A stretch of DNA of 64,000 nt from Bog-473 sp963726005 (GCA_963726005.1 CAVSAT010000015.1:62001-126000); one strand, 5' to 3'; positions 54,920 through 63,982 are shown, counted from the stretch's first letter. The notes: generated from the sequence alone by a model not told the origin. Numbers and translations: made by a program.

Positions 54920-57020
54920 CTACTCACCGTGGGCCCGGGCGATGATCTCCTTGGAAATCGACTCCGGAACCTGGTTGTACGAATGAAACTGCATCGTGTA
55001 CGTGGCGCGACCCTGGGTGCGCGAACGCAGGTCAGTAGAGTAGCCGAACATATCGGCGAGTGGGACAAGCGCCCTGACCACGTGGCTGGTCCCCTGCTGG
55101 TCCATGCCCTCCATCCGTCCCCGCCGAGAGGACAGGTCGCCGGTGACCGCGCCCAAGAAGTCGTCGGGTACCGTCACGGTCACCTCCATGACCGGCTCGA
55201 GCAGTACGGGGCTGGCCGCTCGCAGCGCCTTCTTGATCGCCATGGACCCGGCGATCTTGAAGGCCATCTCCGACGAGTCCACGTCGTGGTACGACCCGTA
55301 GGTGAGGGTCACCCGCACGTCGACCGTCGGGTAGCCCGCCAGCACGCCGGCGGTGAGCGCCTCTTGGATCCCGGCGTCGACCGAGGGGATGTACTCCTTC
55401 GGGATGGCGCCGCCGGTGATCTTGTCGATGAACTCGTAGCCGCCTCCGGGCCCGGTGGGCTCGGCGCTGATGACCACGTGGCCGTACTGGCCCCGGCCAC
55501 CGGTCTGGCGGATGTAGCGCTCCTCTATCTTCTCGACCGGCTTCCGGATGGTCTCTCGGTAGGCCACCTGGGGCTTGCCCACGTTGGCGTCCACGCTGAA
55601 CTCGCGGCAGCATGCGGTCGACGAGCACCTCGAGGTGCAGCTCGCCCATGCCCGAGATCACGGTCTGGCCCGTCTCCTCGTCCGAGCGGACGCGGAAGGT
55701 GGGGTCCTCCTCGCTCAACGCGTAGAGGGCGCGTGACAGCTTGTCCTGGTCGGCCTTCGTCTTGGGCTCGACGGCCACGTGGATCACCGGCTCGGGGAAT
55801 TCGAGCGCCTCGAGCACGATCGGGCGTTGCGGGTCGCACAGCGTGTCGCCCGTCGTCGTGTTCTTCATGCCGACGACGGCCATGATGTCGCCGGCAAAGA
55901 TGGCGTCCTTGTCCTCGCGGTGGTTGGCGTGCATCTGGAGGATCCGCCCCACCCGCTCCTTCTTGTCCTTGGTGGAGTTGAGAATGGACCCGCCCTTGCG
56001 CAGGGTGCCCGAATACACACGGATGTAGGTCAGCTTGCCCACGAAGGGGTCCGTCATGATCTTGAAGGCGAGCGCCGAGAAGGCGTCGCCGTCGTCGGCC
56101 TTGCGCTCATCGAGGTCGTCGGGATGGCCCGGCCGGTGCCCCTGGGTGGGCGGCAGGTCGAGCGGGCTGGGCAGGTAGTCGACGACGGAGTCGAGCAGCG
56201 GCTGCACGCCCTTGTTCTTGAACGCGGAGCCGCAGAGCACCGGGACGACGGCGGCCGCCAGGGTGGCCGTGCGCAGGGCGCGGCGCAGGTCGCCGGCCGT
56301 GATGGGCTCCTCCGCCAGGTACTTCTCCATGATCACGTCGTCGAAGTTGGAGACGACGTCGATCAGCTGGTGGCGGGCGTCCTCGGCGTCGGCGGCCATG
56401 TCGTCGGGGATGTCGAGTGTCGCCCACTCCTCGCCCAGGTCCGAGGACCACACGAGGGCCTTCTCCTCCAGGAGGTCCACGACGCCCTTGAACTCGGACT
56501 CGACCCCGATGGGGAGCTGGATGACGGCCGGCAGCGCATCGAGGCGGTCGCGGATCATCTGCACCGTGCGCTCGAAGTCGGCGCCGATGCGGTCCATCTT
56601 GTTGACGAAGCAGATGCGCGGCACGTTGTACTTGTTGGCCTGGCGCCACACCGTCTCGGTCTGCGGCTCCACGCCGGCTACCGCGTCGAAGACGGCGACC
56701 GCGCCGTCGAGGACGCGCAGCGAGCGCTCCACCTCGACGGTGAAGTCGACGTGTCCGGGCGTGTCGATGATGTTGATCCAGTTGTCCCGCCAGCTGCAGG
56801 TCGTGGCCGCCGACGTGATCGTGATGCCGCGCTCTTGCTCCTGGACCATCCAGTCCATGGTGGCGGCACCCTCGTGCACCTCGCCGATCTTGTAGTTGCG
56901 GCCGGTGTAATAGAGGATGCGCTCGGTCGTGGTGGTCTTGCCCGCGTCGATGTGGGCCATGATCCCGATGTTGCGGGTCTTGGCGAGCGGGAAATCGCGG
57001 GTGGCGTTGGCGTCAGCCAT
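54920..57020 (-). CDS. fusA: elongation factor G (one frameshift)
   Basis: EF-G drives translocation. N-terminal G motifs AHIDAGKTTTTERILYYTG, DTPGHVDF and NKMDRIGADF are present, followed by domain II and domain III. Near 55610 the frame changes from LVDRMLPRVQ to the expected RMLREFSVDANVGKPQVAYR; a single extra C explains it. Domain IV (GYPTVDVRVTLTYGSYHDVD) and domain V (RMEGMDQQGTSHVVRALVPL) follow in the second frame. Repaired length is 699 residues, standard. As the only EF-G seen and essential, it is almost surely intact in the organism. Confidence 0.95.
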
Positions 57021-57062
57021 GGTGCGGTGTGGTCCTTGTGAACGGGTGGGGGTGGCGGTCCA

Positions 57063-57533
57063 CTACCAGCGGTAGTGGGCGAAGGCGCGGTTGGACTCCG
57101 CCATCTTGTGCATGTCCTCGCGGCGCTTCACCGAGGCCCCGATGTTGTTCGAGGCGTCGAGGATCTCGCCGGCCAGGCGCTCGGCCATCGTCTTCTCGCG
57201 GCGCTGGCGCGAGTAGGTGGTGAGCCAGCGGATGGCGAGCGTGGTGGCGCGCCGGGGTCGAACCTCGACGGGCACCTGGTAGGTGGCGCCGCCGACACGG
57301 CGCGACTTGACCTCGACCTCGGGGCGCGTGTTCTCGACGGCGCGCTTGAGCGCCGAGACGGGGTCGCCGCCCGACTTCTCCTGCACCTGCTCGAGGGCGG
57401 TGTAGACGATGCGCTCGGCGAGCGTGCGCTTGCCCCGGGAAAGGATCTTGTTGACGAACTGGGTCACGAGGACCGAGCGGTAGACGGGGTCCGGGGCCAG
57501 CTCCCGGCGTGTGGCGGGTCCGCTGCGGGGCAT
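57063..57533 (-). CDS. rpsG: 30S ribosomal protein S7
   Basis: A 156-residue protein initiating head assembly: SVLVTQFVNKILSRGKRTLA, PEVEVKSRRVGGATYQVPVE, RPRRATTLAIRWLTTYSRQR and EDMHKMAESNRAFAHYRW. ATG 57533 is two bases after the rpsL stop. It is also the usual str-operon autoregulator. Confidence 0.98.
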   Translation of the reverse strand: MPRSGPATRRELAPDPVYRSVLVTQFVNKILSRGKRTLAERIVYTALEQVQEKSGGDPVSALKRAVENTRPEVEVKSRRVGGATYQVPVEVRPRRATTLAIRWLTTYSRQRREKTMAERLAGEILDASNNIGASVKRREDMHKMAESNRAFAHYRW

Positions 57534-57535
57534 CG

Positions 57536-57907
57536 CTATGACTCCTTCTTGGCGCCGTACCGGCTCCGGGCCTGGCTGCGCTCGCGCACGCCCGAGGTGT
57601 CGAGGGCCCCGCGCACGACCTTGTAGCGCACGCCGGGCAGGTCCTTCACCCGGCCCCCGCGGACGAGGACGATGGAGTGCTCCTGGAGGTTGTGCCCGAC
57701 ACCGGGGATGTAGGCCGTGATCTCGACGCCCGAGGACAGCCGGACGCGGGCCACCTTGCGCAGGGCCGAGTTCGGCTTTTTGGGCGTGGTCGTGTAGACG
57801 CGGGTGCACACCCCCCGGCGCTGGGGCGCGCCCTTCAGGGCGGGGGTCTTGGTCTTGGTCACCTTGGCCTGCCGTCCCTTGCGGACGAGCTGGGCGATTG
57901 TGGGCAC
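57536..57907 (-). CDS. rpsL: 30S ribosomal protein S12
   Basis: A 123-residue decoding-centre protein: KTPALKGAPQRRGVCTRVYT, TTPKKPNSALRKVARVRLSS, and the hydroxylation-site region YIPGVGHNLQEHSIVLVRGG. The streptomycin-sensitive Lys43 equivalent in TTPKKPNSA is present. First gene of the str operon, with a promoter 75 bases upstream. Confidence 0.98.
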   Translation of the reverse strand: MPTIAQLVRKGRQAKVTKTKTPALKGAPQRRGVCTRVYTTTPKKPNSALRKVARVRLSSGVEITAYIPGVGHNLQEHSIVLVRGGRVKDLPGVRYKVVRGALDTSGVRERSQARSRYGAKKES

Positions 57908-57989
57908 GCGCTACCTCTCGATACTGAAAAATGTGGTCCCATGTGCTGGCGCTCGCGCGCCGACCGAAGCCGCACATAGCAGGAAGTGA

Positions 57990-58018
57990 ATTATAGCGGT
58001 TACCTGGGGCTCGAACAA
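57990..58018 (-). promoter_or_regulatory. promoter of the str operon (rpsL-rpsG-fusA-tuf)
   Basis: On the minus strand TTGTTC (58013-58018), 17 bases, then a perfect TATAAT (57990-57995). Expected transcription start is near 57983, giving a leader of about 75 bases before rpsL. Confidence 0.78.
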
Positions 58019-58277
58019 TCGCGGTAGCCCGCATCCCGGCCCGCAGGGGACGCCTTCGTCTCCGCCGGCACCGTTTTCCAAAACGAGCAAGCACGTTGCG
58101 CATGGTTTTCGGACAATGCGCCGGCACGGTCCGCCGCCCCCGTGTCGCCCGCCGTGGTCCGGGGGAGGGCCGCCAGGGTCGTACCCCCGGGCCTGACCAG
58201 GTTTTCTCCGGCGGAAATCGGCGTGGCTTCGACACTGGAGTCTTGCGGTGCCAATCTCGGACCCCTCTCCGGGGCGT

Positions 58278-58283
58278 TAGCCT
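58278..58283 (+). promoter_or_regulatory. -10 box of leaderless promoter for carboxylase beta gene
   Basis: TAGCCT lies six bases before ATG 58290. No Shine-Dalgarno sequence is present in the six-base spacer CGGCCC. Confidence 0.5.
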
Positions 58284-58289
58284 CGGCCC

Positions 58290-59846
58290 ATGGAACACTC
58301 CATGGCCGAACGCCTGGCCGACCTGGCCGAACGCAAGAACGAGGCCCTCCACGCGGGGAGCCAGCGGGCGGTCGAGCGGCAGCACGCCAAGGGCAAGCTG
58401 ACCGCCAGGGAACGCATTGAGTACCTCCTCGACGAGGGCTCCTTCCAGGAGCTCGACATGCTGGCCCGGCACCGGGCCCACGGCATGGGGCTCGAGGACA
58501 ACCGGCCCTACACCGACGGCGTCGTGACCGGCTTCGGCACCGTCGACGGGCGCCGGGTCTGCCTCTTCAGCCAAGACTTCACGGTCTTCGGCGGCGCGCT
58601 CGGGGAGGTCTTCGCCGAGAAGATCCACAAGGTGATGGACCTGGCGGCCTCCACCGGGGTCCCGATGATCGGTCTCAACGACGGGGCCGGGGCGCGCATC
58701 CAAGAGGGCGTGGTGTCGCTGCACTCGTACGGCGGCATCTTCCACCGCAACGTGGCGGCGTCGGGGGTCATCCCACAGATCAGCGTGATCCTGGGCCCGT
58801 GCGCGGGGGGCGCCGTCTACTCGCCGGCCATGACGGACTTCATCTTCATGGTGCAGGGCACGTCGCACATGTTCATCACCGGACCCGACGTCGTGAAGAC
58901 GGTCACCGGCGAGGACGTCACGCTCGAGGAGCTCGGTGGTGCCATGAGCCATGCCACCAAGTCCGGCGTCGCCACCTTCGTCGCACCCGACGAGAAGGCC
59001 TGCCTCGACGAGGTACGTCACCTCCTTTCGTTCCTTCCCTCCAACAACCTCGAGGAGCCGCCCGTCGAGCCGACCGGCGACGAGCCCGACCGGGCCCTGC
59101 CGGAGCTGATCGACTTCCTGCCGACCTCGCCCAACCAGCCCTACGACATGAAGCGCGTGATCACCGCCGTCGTCGACGACGGCGAGTACCTCGAGGTGCA
59201 CCGCCATTGGGCCATGTCGATCACGTGTGGCTTCGCCCGCATGAACGGGCGCGTCGTGGGCATCGTCGGCAACCAGCCCGCCGTGCTGGCCGGCGTGCTC
59301 GACATCGACTCGTCGGAGAAGGCATCGCGCTTCGTGCGCACGTGCGATGCGTTCAACATCCCGCTCCTCACCTTCGTCGACGTGCCCGGATTCATGCCCG
59401 GCACCGACCAGGAGTACGGCGGCATCATCCGCCACGGGGCCAAGCTGCTCTACGCCTACTGCGAGTCGACCGTGCCCCGCATCCAGATCATCACGCGGAA
59501 GGCGTACGGGGGCGCCTACGTGGTCATGAACTCCAAGTCGATCGGCGCCGACCTCGCCTTCGCGTGGCCCTCCGCCGAGCTGGCGGTCATGGGCCCCAAC
59601 GGTGCCGTCGAGATCGTCTACCGGCGCGAGCTGGTGGAGGCCGCCGACCCGACGCGGCGCAGAGCCGAGCTCATCGACGAGTACACCGAGGCCTACGCCA
59701 ACCCCTACATCGCCGCCGAGCGTGGGTACATCGACGACGTGATCTCGCCGGCCGACACCCGCGCCGTGATCTGTCGCAGCCTCGACATCCTGGTTTCGAA
59801 GCGCGAGGAGCTGCCGAAGCGCAAGCACGGCAACGTGCCGCTGTGA
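58290..59846 (+). CDS. pccB: acyl-CoA carboxylase beta subunit (propionyl-CoA carboxylase type)
   Basis: The carboxyltransferase subunit adds biotin-carried CO2 to acetyl- or propionyl-CoA. The 518-residue PccB/AccD5-type protein has GKLTARERIEYLLDEGSFQE, biotin-binding loops GLNDGAGARIQEGVVSLHSY and GPCAGGAVYSPAMTDFIFMV, and acyl-CoA site motifs. VDVPGFMPGTDQEYGGIIRH and RKAYGGAYVVMNSKSIGADL complete the C-terminal domain. The biotinylated alpha subunit is not in the window. The next gene encodes an epsilon-like peptide, as in actinobacteria. With ecm nearby it may serve the propionyl-CoA end of the ethylmalonyl-CoA route. Confidence 0.92.
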   Translation: MEHSMAERLADLAERKNEALHAGSQRAVERQHAKGKLTARERIEYLLDEGSFQELDMLARHRAHGMGLEDNRPYTDGVVTGFGTVDGRRVCLFSQDFTVFGGALGEVFAEKIHKVMDLAASTGVPMIGLNDGAGARIQEGVVSLHSYGGIFHRNVAASGVIPQISVILGPCAGGAVYSPAMTDFIFMVQGTSHMFITGPDVVKTVTGEDVTLEELGGAMSHATKSGVATFVAPDEKACLDEVRHLLSFLPSNNLEEPPVEPTGDEPDRALPELIDFLPTSPNQPYDMKRVITAVVDDGEYLEVHRHWAMSITCGFARMNGRVVGIVGNQPAVLAGVLDIDSSEKASRFVRTCDAFNIPLLTFVDVPGFMPGTDQEYGGIIRHGAKLLYAYCESTVPRIQIITRKAYGGAYVVMNSKSIGADLAFAWPSAELAVMGPNGAVEIVYRRELVEAADPTRRRAELIDEYTEAYANPYIAAERGYIDDVISPADTRAVICRSLDILVSKREELPKRKHGNVPL

Positions 59847-60049
59847 CGTTGCACGTCGACGCGTCCCAGCTGTCGCTGCGCGAGCCGCCCCCGCCCGACC
59901 CCGCCGTGCTGGCTGCCATCGCCGCCGCGGTGCAGCTGGCCTGGCCGCGCCCGGCGCCGGCCGACGAGCACGACCCGGTGCACCAGCGCTGGCGCTTCAG
60001 CGGGCGCTGGTGGAACAAGCCCGTGCCGCAGCTGCGCGGCCGGCCCTGA
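59843..60049 (+). CDS. acyl-CoA carboxylase epsilon-like subunit
   Basis: A 68-residue peptide begins at GTG 59843, overlapping the stop of the beta subunit. It has the epsilon layout: a variable start, a helix-rich Ala segment (DPAVLAAIAAAVQLAW), and a C-terminal WRFSGRWWNKP-type Trp-Arg cluster like the W-R ends of AccE5/PccE. The match is by composition and position, not by strong motif. It may stabilise the alpha-beta holoenzyme. Confidence 0.55.
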   Translation: MTLHVDASQLSLREPPPPDPAVLAAIAAAVQLAWPRPAPADEHDPVHQRWRFSGRWWNKPVPQLRGRP

Positions 60050-60363
60050 GGACGCGGCTGACCGTCTACGTCGACGACTGGCGCCAGCCGGCCACGGTGC
60101 GCGACCGGGCCGACCGCTGGTCACATCTCCTGGCCGACGACCCGGCGGAGCTCCATGCCATGGCCGCCGCGCTCGGCATACCGCCCCGGGGCTACCAGCA
60201 CCATCGCCGTTCCCCCGCCCTCAACCACTACGACCTGCCCGAGAGCCTGCGGCTCCGGGCCATCGAGCTCGGGGCGGTCCCGGTGACGTGGCGCGAGATG
60301 GCCCGCCTCACACGTGCGTGGCGGCGCGCTGGCGCTCGGCCAGCGCAACCAGATCCTCCATGA
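60010..60363 (+). CDS. DUF4031 protein
   Basis: The frame carries LTVYVDDWRQPATVRDRADR, WSHLLADDPAELHAMAAALG, YDLPESLRLRAIELGAVPVT and WREM, a full DUF4031 signature. GTG 60010 would overlap the epsilon gene by 40 bases. A CTG at 60058 would better fit the usual short MTVYVDD start and has GAGG six bases before it. Function unknown. The stop lies 56 bases inside the convergent mutase gene. Confidence 0.72.
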   Translation: MEQARAAAARPALRTRLTVYVDDWRQPATVRDRADRWSHLLADDPAELHAMAAALGIPPRGYQHHRRSPALNHYDLPESLRLRAIELGAVPVTWREMARLTRAWRRAGARPAQPDPP

Positions 60364-62299
60364 TGCGGTCGAAGGAGTAGTCCTTGGGCGTGTAGACCGA
60401 CGCCACGCCCTTGCCCAGCAGCAGCTCGGCGTCCTCGGGCGGGATGATGCCGCCCACGACGACGGCGGCCGCGCTGCCGGCGGCGCGCAGGCGGTCGAGG
60501 ACGTCGGGTACCAGTTCCATATGGGAGCCCGACAGGATCGACAGCCCCACGATGTCGACGTCCTCGTCGCGGGCGGCGGCGACGATCTGCGCCGGCGTGA
60601 GCCTGATGCCCTGGTAGATCACCTCGAACCCGGCGTCGCGCGCCGCGACGGCAATCTGCTCGGCGCCGTTGGAGTGCCCGTCGAGCCCGGGTTTGGCCAC
60701 GAGCAGGCGCGGCGGCCCACCCGTGCGCTCGGCCAACTCCTTGGTACGGAGGCGCACCGGCGCCAGCTCGGCGCCCCACCGGCCGACTCCGCCGCTCACG
60801 CCGGTCGGGGCTCGGAATTCCCCGAACACCTCGCGCAGGGCGCCGGCCCACTCCCCGGTGGTGCCGCCGGCGTGGGCGAGGGCGATGGTGGAACTCATGA
60901 TGTTGCCCCCGGGGCCGTCGTCGGCCGCGACCCGGCGCAGCTCGTCGAGTGCCTTGCGGACGGCGGCGCCGTCGCGGCCGGCCCGCCAGCGCCCGATGTC
61001 GGCGATCTGCTCCGCCTCGACCCGGTGGTCGACCTTGAGGACGTTCTCGAACTCGCCGTCGCCGAGCAGCGGTGAGGGCGCGGTCTCTTTGAAGGAGTTC
61101 ACGCCGACCACCTCCTGCTCCCCCGTCTCGATGCGGCGCACGCGCTCGGCCTGGCTGCGCACCAGGCGTCGCTTGAGCTCGTCGATCGCCTCGAAGGCCC
61201 CGCCGAGCTCCTCCACCTCGGCCAGTTCCACCGAGGCGGCCTCCATCAGATCGGCCGTCTTCGCCTCGATCACCACCGAGCCCTCGAAGATGTCGTCGTA
61301 CTCGAGCACGTCGGACTCGAACGCGAGGACCTGCTGTATGCGCAGAGACCACTGCTGGTCCCAGGGTCGGGGCAGCCCGAGCGCCTCGTTCCAGGCGGGC
61401 AGCTGCATGGCCCGGGCACGTGCGTTCTTGGACAGCGTGACGCCCAGGGTCTCGAGGACGATCCGCTGCACGTTGTTCTCCGGCTGTTGCTCGGTGAGGC
61501 CGAGCGAGTTGACCTGCACGCCGTAGCGGAAGCGGCGGAGCTTGGGGTCCTCGACGCCGTAGCGCTCGCGGCAGATGCGGTCCCACATGGCGGTGAAGGC
61601 CCGCATCTTGCAGGTCTCCTCTACGAAGCGGACGCTGGAGTTCACGAAGAAGCTGATGCGGCCGACCACCGCGGGCAGTTCGGCCGGGTCGATCTTGCCC
61701 GAGGCGCGCACACCGTCGAGCACGCCGATGGCGGTCGCGAGCGCGTAGGCGATCTCCTGGGTGGGCGTGGCGCCCGCCTCCTGCAGGTGGTAGCTGCAGA
61801 CGTTGATCGGGTTCCACCTGGGTGCGTCGCGCACCGTGTACGCGATCGTGTCCACCGTCAGGCGCAGGCTGGGGCCGGGCGGGAAGATGTACGTCCCGCG
61901 GCTCAGGTACTCCTTGACGATGTCGTTCTGGGTCGTGCCCGCGAGCCGAGCCGGGTCGACGCCCTTGTCCTGTGCGTGGGCCACGTAGAGCCCGAGAAGC
62001 CATGCGGCGGTCGCGTTGATCGTCATGGAGGTGTTCATGTCGGCGACGGGGATCTGGTCGAGCAGTTCGCGGATGTGGCCGAGGTGGGCCACGGGAACGC
62101 CGACCTTGCCGACCTCACCGGCCGCCTCGGGCGCGTCGGGGTCGTATCCGGTCTGGGTCGGCAGGTCGAACGCGATGGAGAGCCCCGTCTGCCCCCGGGC
62201 CAAGTTGGTGCGGTAGAGCTCGTTGGAGGCGCGCGCGGTGGAATGGCCCGAATAGGTGCGCATCATCCACGGCGCGTCACGCTGCCGGTCGGTCGCCAT
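60308..62299 (-). CDS. ecm: ethylmalonyl-CoA mutase (MeaA/Ecm), B12-dependent
   Basis: This adenosylcobalamin mutase converts ethylmalonyl-CoA to methylsuccinyl-CoA. The 663-residue single chain joins the catalytic barrel to a B12-binding domain with LDGHSNGAEQIAVAA (DxHxxG lower ligand, about 565) and VVVGGIIPPEDAELL. The active-site segments WMMRTYSGHSTARASNELYR and SIAFDLPTQTGYDPDA are of the Ecm type. Classical methylmalonyl-CoA mutase has a THRGYDSDH-like loop instead. QEAGATPTQEIAYALA and the long NVCSYHLQEAG region agree. GGAGGTGA precedes ATG 62299. Isobutyryl-CoA mutase is the main alternative, but its B12 domain is a separate subunit. Confidence 0.85.
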   Translation of the reverse strand: MATDRQRDAPWMMRTYSGHSTARASNELYRTNLARGQTGLSIAFDLPTQTGYDPDAPEAAGEVGKVGVPVAHLGHIRELLDQIPVADMNTSMTINATAAWLLGLYVAHAQDKGVDPARLAGTTQNDIVKEYLSRGTYIFPPGPSLRLTVDTIAYTVRDAPRWNPINVCSYHLQEAGATPTQEIAYALATAIGVLDGVRASGKIDPAELPAVVGRISFFVNSSVRFVEETCKMRAFTAMWDRICRERYGVEDPKLRRFRYGVQVNSLGLTEQQPENNVQRIVLETLGVTLSKNARARAMQLPAWNEALGLPRPWDQQWSLRIQQVLAFESDVLEYDDIFEGSVVIEAKTADLMEAASVELAEVEELGGAFEAIDELKRRLVRSQAERVRRIETGEQEVVGVNSFKETAPSPLLGDGEFENVLKVDHRVEAEQIADIGRWRAGRDGAAVRKALDELRRVAADDGPGGNIMSSTIALAHAGGTTGEWAGALREVFGEFRAPTGVSGGVGRWGAELAPVRLRTKELAERTGGPPRLLVAKPGLDGHSNGAEQIAVAARDAGFEVIYQGIRLTPAQIVAAARDEDVDIVGLSILSGSHMELVPDVLDRLRAAGSAAAVVVGGIIPPEDAELLLGKGVASVYTPKDYSFDRIMEDLVALAERQRAATHV

Positions 62300-62365
62300 C
62301 TACGTCACCTCCAGAAGAGTGGGCGCACCACCATTCTGCACGCCTTTCCCGCCTTCTCCGCGCGG

Positions 62366-63220
62366 CTAGCGGCTGTAGTCGTAGAAGCCCTTCTTGGTCT
62401 TGCGTCCGAGCTGGCCCGAGGTGACGAGGCGGCGCAGGAGCGGCACCGCGGCGTAGTTGGGATCGCGGTACTCCTCGTAGAGCGCATCGAGGATGGCGAG
62501 CGACGTGTCGAGCCCCACCAGGTCGAGCAGCGCAAAGGGGCCCATGGGGAACCCGCAACCGCCCTTCATGGCGGCGTCGATGCCCTCCCGGGTCGCCACC
62601 CCCTGCTCGAGCAGGCGCACCGCGTTGTTGAGGTACGGGAACAAGAGCGCGTTCACGATGAAGCCCGCCTGGTCCTTGACCTCCACGGGGTCCTTGCCGC
62701 AGGCGGCCGCGAAGGCGATCGCCGCCGCCACGGTGGCGTCGCCGGCGGTGATGGGCCGCACGACCTCGACGAGTGCCATGGCCGGTGCAGGGTTGAAGAA
62801 GTGGATGCCGCAGACGAGGTCCGGCCGGCCCGTGGCCATCGCCATCTCCACCACCGGGAGGGTGGAGGTGTTGGTGGCCAGGATGGTCTCCGGCTTGCAG
62901 ATGCTGTCGAGCTCGGCGAAGAGGTCCTTCTTCACGGGGAGGTCCTCCACGACCGATTCGATCACGAGATCGACGTCGACGAGCTCGCCCAGATGCGTCG
63001 TGGCCCGCACGCGCCCCGAGATCCCGGCCGCCTCGGCGTCGGTCCGCTTGCCCTTCTCCACCTGCTTGGCCAGCGCCTTGGCGAGGCCCGCCACCATGGC
63101 GTCCGCGGTCGCCTGGCTCCGGCTGCGCAGCACCACCTCGTGCCCGGCCGCCGCAGCCACCTCCGCGATGCCCGAGCCCATGATGCCCGAGCCGACAATT
63201 CCCACCCGTTGGATCGACAT
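62366..63220 (-). CDS. hbd: 3-hydroxyacyl-CoA (3-hydroxybutyryl-CoA) dehydrogenase
   Basis: This NAD(P)-dependent dehydrogenase reduces acetoacetyl-CoA to 3-hydroxybutyryl-CoA or acts in reverse. The 284 residues include Rossmann loop RVGIVGSGIMGSGIAEVAAA, ILATNTSTLPVVEMA (catalytic Ser-Asn), HFFNPAPAMALVEVV (catalytic His in HFFNP), and the C-terminal GCGFPMGPFALLDLVGLDTS and KTKKGFYDYSR. It reads toward ecm 66 bases upstream of that gene; the enzyme would supply the C4 thioester that crotonyl-CoA carboxylase/reductase (not in the window) uses. Confidence 0.93.
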   Translation of the reverse strand: MSIQRVGIVGSGIMGSGIAEVAAAAGHEVVLRSRSQATADAMVAGLAKALAKQVEKGKRTDAEAAGISGRVRATTHLGELVDVDLVIESVVEDLPVKKDLFAELDSICKPETILATNTSTLPVVEMAMATGRPDLVCGIHFFNPAPAMALVEVVRPITAGDATVAAAIAFAAACGKDPVEVKDQAGFIVNALLFPYLNNAVRLLEQGVATREGIDAAMKGGCGFPMGPFALLDLVGLDTSLAILDALYEEYRDPNYAAVPLLRRLVTSGQLGRKTKKGFYDYSR

Positions 63221-63295
63221 GGCGGCGCAGTTTACCGGGCGGTAACAACGGACGTCGAAGCGAGGGCGCCCGCGCCGGGCGTGCAAGAGTGGCGT

Positions 63296-63982
63296 ATGAG
63301 CACGACCGGCACGCTCGCCCTGGTCGGGGGCGGCGAATGGAACGAGGGCTGCACCTTCGACGTCGCCCTCCTGGCGGCCTCCGGGGGGCCTGACGTGGTG
63401 GTCCTGCCGACCGCGGCCGCCTACCAGAACCCCGAGCGGGTGGTGCTGCGGGCGGCGGAATGGTTCGGGCCGCTGGGCGGCCAGGTCGAGGGGCTGATGG
63501 TGGTGGACCGGGCCTCGGCCGAGGACCCCGGGATGGCGGCCGTCGTCGCCGGCGCCCGCTTCATCTACCTGTCCGGCGGCTCGCCCCTGCATGCACGGGC
63601 CGTGTTGAAGAAGTCAGCCGTCTTCGAGGCGCTCCGCCAGGCCCTCGCGCGCGGTGCGGTCGTCGCCGGTGCCGGGGCGGGGGCCATGGTGCTCACCGAC
63701 CCGATGGTCGACCCGCGCGGCGGCGCGCTGACCCTCGGGCTCGGCCTCGTCGACAACCTCACCGTCGTCCCCCACTTCGGCGACGAGCACGACGACGCCC
63801 ACGGTCAGAAGCTCGAACGCACGGTCGCGATGGCGCCGGCCGCCCTGCCGGTGGTGGCCCTGCCGGTCCGCACCGCCTTGATCCGCGACGGCGACAGCAC
63901 GTGGCGCTCCGAGGGGGCCGGGACGCCGGTCGTCTTCGTCGGCGGCGCCCAGACCGAGGGGCTCGGGGCACTCAAGGTCTGA
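63296..63982 (+). CDS. peptidase S51-like protein (cyanophycinase/PepE fold), nucleophile altered
   Basis: A 228-residue class I glutamine-amidotransferase-like fold protein: LALVGGGEWNEGCTFDVALL, VVVLPTAAAYQNPERV, FIYLSGGSPLHARAVL, then the nucleophile-elbow position VVAGAGAGAMVL, and VVPHFGDEHDDAHG. Active S51 members have Ser in a GxSAG elbow; here the residue is Gly (GAGAG), so peptidase activity is doubtful. The C terminus ends at TGA 63982. Substrate unknown. Confidence 0.75.
   Translation: MSTTGTLALVGGGEWNEGCTFDVALLAASGGPDVVVLPTAAAYQNPERVVLRAAEWFGPLGGQVEGLMVVDRASAEDPGMAAVVAGARFIYLSGGSPLHARAVLKKSAVFEALRQALARGAVVAGAGAGAMVLTDPMVDPRGGALTLGLGLVDNLTVVPHFGDEHDDAHGQKLERTVAMAPAALPVVALPVRTALIRDGDSTWRSEGAGTPVVFVGGAQTEGLGALKV

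Larger units (their letters stand above)
57908..58289. other. 382-base divergent control region between rpsL and the carboxylase gene
   Basis: Holds the str promoter (57990-58018) on the minus side and the accD TAGCCT box (58278-58283) on the plus side. In between, CGTTTT-CC-AAAACG (58072-58085) is a 14-base inverted repeat, and GCCGGCAC occurs twice about 50 bases apart, possibly a regulator-binding pair. No gene or RNA is evident. Confidence 0.5.

Noticed and set aside
57534..59828. Minus-strand frame extending the S7 gene to 921 residues
   Set aside because: The extra part is antisense to pccB and crosses rpsL; the real S7 starts at 57533.
60308..62299. Methylmalonyl-CoA mutase large subunit
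   Set aside because: The chain is a 663-residue single polypeptide with Ecm-type FDLPTQTGYD and YSGHSTA segments; methylmalonyl-CoA mutase has a different THRGYDSDH-like loop and a longer N terminus.
61487..63290. Long plus-strand frame preceding the S51-like gene
   Set aside because: It is antisense to ecm and hbd and has shadow composition; only the part from 63296 on is a real protein.
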